The notes below the pieces were generated by a model that was not told where the DNA came from, did not search any database, and saw only the letters and a program-made list of their open reading frames with translations. A stretch of 14,718 bases of DNA from Pseudomonadota bacterium (GTDB lineage Bacteria > Pseudomonadota > Gammaproteobacteria > Burkholderiales > SCOH01): the NCBI GenBank assembly GCA_030917985.1, contig JAUPTR010000407.1:1-14718 (forward strand), read 5' to 3'. Made by a program: the position numbers and the translations under genes. Shown here piece after piece: positions 13,508 through 14,718 of this stretch. Numbering within the stretch: position 1 is the first letter of the stretch; each line of letters opens with the position of its first letter.

Positions 13508-14365
13508 TTGCAGCGCGGCATTATCTGTTTTTCCGAGGCGGCACTCTGGTTGTGCCGGCGCCTGGCCGCATCGCAGCAGACTTTTGCGCTGCTCTGCCCC
13601 GGCACCGATCCGGCCGGCCTCGCCACACAGGCCTGCCAGACCTTGCCCGAGCTGCTGGGCCGCCTGCATCCCGCGCGTGAAATCTGGTTGCTGGAACCAG
13701 AGCCACGGGTGTTACCTGTATTCGAAATGCTGCTGCCCGATCTGCTGGCGGGCGACGTTGTCGTGGATGCCGGCAATACCGATTTCCGCATTGCCATACA
13801 GCGACAGCAACAGGCAGCGTTGCAGGGTGTGGCTTATGTCGATGTCGGCATTTATCTCAACCCCTGGGGACCCCAATACGGCTTTGCGCTGACAGTGGGA
13901 GGCGATCATCCCGCCCTGCAGCAGGTGGCCGCCACGCTCGATGCACTGGCCCCCGTGCCGCAACAGGGCTGGCTGCATTGCGGCCCGGCCGGCTCGGGCC
14001 TGTTCATGCGCCAGTTGCAGCGCACCGTAGAACAGGCTGTCGCGCGCAGCGTGTCACGCGCCCATCAGGATTTTCACCGCAACGGCCTGCAGGACATCCA
14101 CTACCCGCAGATTGCGCAGTTATGGCAGGAGGGCAGCGAATTGCGCCATGCCTTGCAACAACTGGCGGGCAGTTATCTCGGGCAGGTTGATCCGGATCAG
14201 GCATTCGAGCCGTTTTACGCCGTCAGCCATGCAGATGCGGCCGGCCATAGCTGGCCGGCACTGGAACTGGCACGCATCATCCAGTTTGCTGCCGATGGCA
14301 GCCAGCATTTCGAGCAGCAGATTCTGGCGCTGTTACGCAGCGCCCCCGGTAGCTATTCCGTCTGA
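13508..14365 (+). CDS. 6-phosphogluconate dehydrogenase-like protein, predicted inactive (pseudoenzyme)
   Basis: The 285 residues follow the short (YqeC/GndA-type, about 300 residues) 6-phosphogluconate dehydrogenases: VVVDAGNTD at 84-92, YVDVGIYLNPWG at 110-121, VGGDHPALQ at 130-138, WLHCGPAGSG at 155-164, and LWQEGSELR in the helical domain. Key residues are changed. The N-terminal glycine-rich NADP loop (GLGRMG in the family) reads CFSEAA at 7-12. The substrate motif SGG reads YLN at 116-118. The catalytic lysine is R168 and the HN pair is Q171-R172; only E175 remains. The C-terminal helical part is shorter, though it still ends in a family-like tail. The start is TTG 13508, the only candidate after the in-frame stop at 13472; it aligns with the family N-terminus. 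It has its own promoter and overlaps dacB by 13 bases. Homology is fairly sure; loss of activity is inferred. Confidence 0.8.
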   Translation: MQRGIICFSEAALWLCRRLAASQQTFALLCPGTDPAGLATQACQTLPELLGRLHPAREIWLLEPEPRVLPVFEMLLPDLLAGDVVVDAGNTDFRIAIQRQQQAALQGVAYVDVGIYLNPWGPQYGFALTVGGDHPALQQVAATLDALAPVPQQGWLHCGPAGSGLFMRQLQRTVEQAVARSVSRAHQDFHRNGLQDIHYPQIAQLWQEGSELRHALQQLAGSYLGQVDPDQAFEPFYAVSHADAAGHSWPALELARIIQFAADGSQHFEQQILALLRSAPGSYSV

Positions 14366-14718
14366 GCCATCAGGCTCGCCATATCTGCTCCGGCAACCCA
14401 GTCGATCCAGCGATCCAGCGCATCCACCGCCTGCCCGGCACGGGGGTGATTGACCATTCCGACCACAATCCACTTGCCATCGGGCCGCTGCACATAACCG
14501 GCGACAGCACGCACACCTTCCAGCGAGCCGGTTTTGATATGCGCCTTGCCGGCGGCGTTTTTATCCTGCAGGCGTTTTTTCATGGTGCCATCCAGCGCCA
14601 CAATCGGCAGACTGCTTTCAAACTCCGGCGCCAGCGGGCTGCTTTGTGCCAGATCCAGCACATCTGCCAGGGTTGCGGCACTCGCCCGCTCCTTGCGCGA
14701 CAGGCCGGAACCATTTTC
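14353..14718 (-). CDS. dacB: D-alanyl-D-alanine carboxypeptidase/endopeptidase (PBP4 family), C-terminal part only
   Basis: Only the last 121 codons are in the window; the 5' part lies beyond base 14718. The fragment starts ENGSGLSRKER, the conserved GSGLSR stretch of class C low-molecular-weight penicillin-binding proteins, and carries the third active-site motif KTG in HIKTGSLEGVRAVAGY. The SxxK and SxN motifs should lie upstream and cannot be checked. The family acts in the periplasm on peptidoglycan, trimming terminal D-alanine and cutting cross-links. The stop TAG (14355-14353) lies inside the end of the 6PGDH-like gene, so the two genes converge with a 13-base overlap and no room for a terminator between them. 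Confidence 0.92.
   Translation of the reverse strand, partial: ENGSGLSRKERASAATLADVLDLAQSSPLAPEFESSLPIVALDGTMKKRLQDKNAAGKAHIKTGSLEGVRAVAGYVQRPDGKWIVVGMVNHPRAGQAVDALDRWIDWVAGADMASLMAQTE

Overview
The window looks like ordinary chromosome from a Gram-negative, probably betaproteobacterial (Neisseriales/Chromobacteriaceae-like), bacterium. The reasons are the Kdo genes kdsD-kdsC for LPS synthesis, the kdsD/KefC-type antiporter divergent pair, a full-length ComEC, a Kup potassium transporter, a PBP4-type DacB and fairly high GC. The genus is inferred from gene content only. No tRNA, rRNA, insertion sequence, phage gene or CRISPR array was seen.

Layout: (1) 1-1504, minus strand: kdsC (3' end cut by the window) preceded by kdsD. 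Together they supply arabinose-5-phosphate and then Kdo for the LPS core. (2) 1605-3572, plus: a CPA2 cation/proton antiporter with RCK (TrkA-N and TrkA-C) domains, sharing a short AT-rich divergent promoter region with kdsD. (3) 3573-3772: a 200-base gap unusually rich in hairpins. (4) 3773-6052, plus: comEC, the inner-membrane channel for transforming DNA. (5) 6083-10427, minus: a two-gene signalling operon, a CHASE-PAS4 histidine kinase followed with a 14-base overlap by a response regulator whose output is an RsbW-like ATPase domain instead of a DNA-binding domain. (6) 10517-11275, minus: an orphan ParA-family ATPase. (7) 11529-13403, plus: kup. (8) 13404-13507: a second hairpin-rich gap that also holds a good promoter. 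(9) 13508-14365, plus: a full-length but catalytically degenerate relative of 6-phosphogluconate dehydrogenase. (10) 14353-14718, minus: the C-terminal end of dacB, overlapping the previous gene tail to tail.

The most unusual item is the 6-phosphogluconate dehydrogenase-like gene. It keeps the family's length and many landmarks but has lost the glycine-rich dinucleotide motif, the SGG substrate motif and the catalytic lysine and asparagine, while its reading frame is intact. This points to a pseudoenzyme with a new role. Next in interest are the two hairpin-dense gaps, the kinase/REC-ATPase pair that probably feeds a partner switch, and a 7-base tandem repeat lying exactly where the kinase start is ambiguous. 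All family assignments come from reading motifs by eye; no database search was run.
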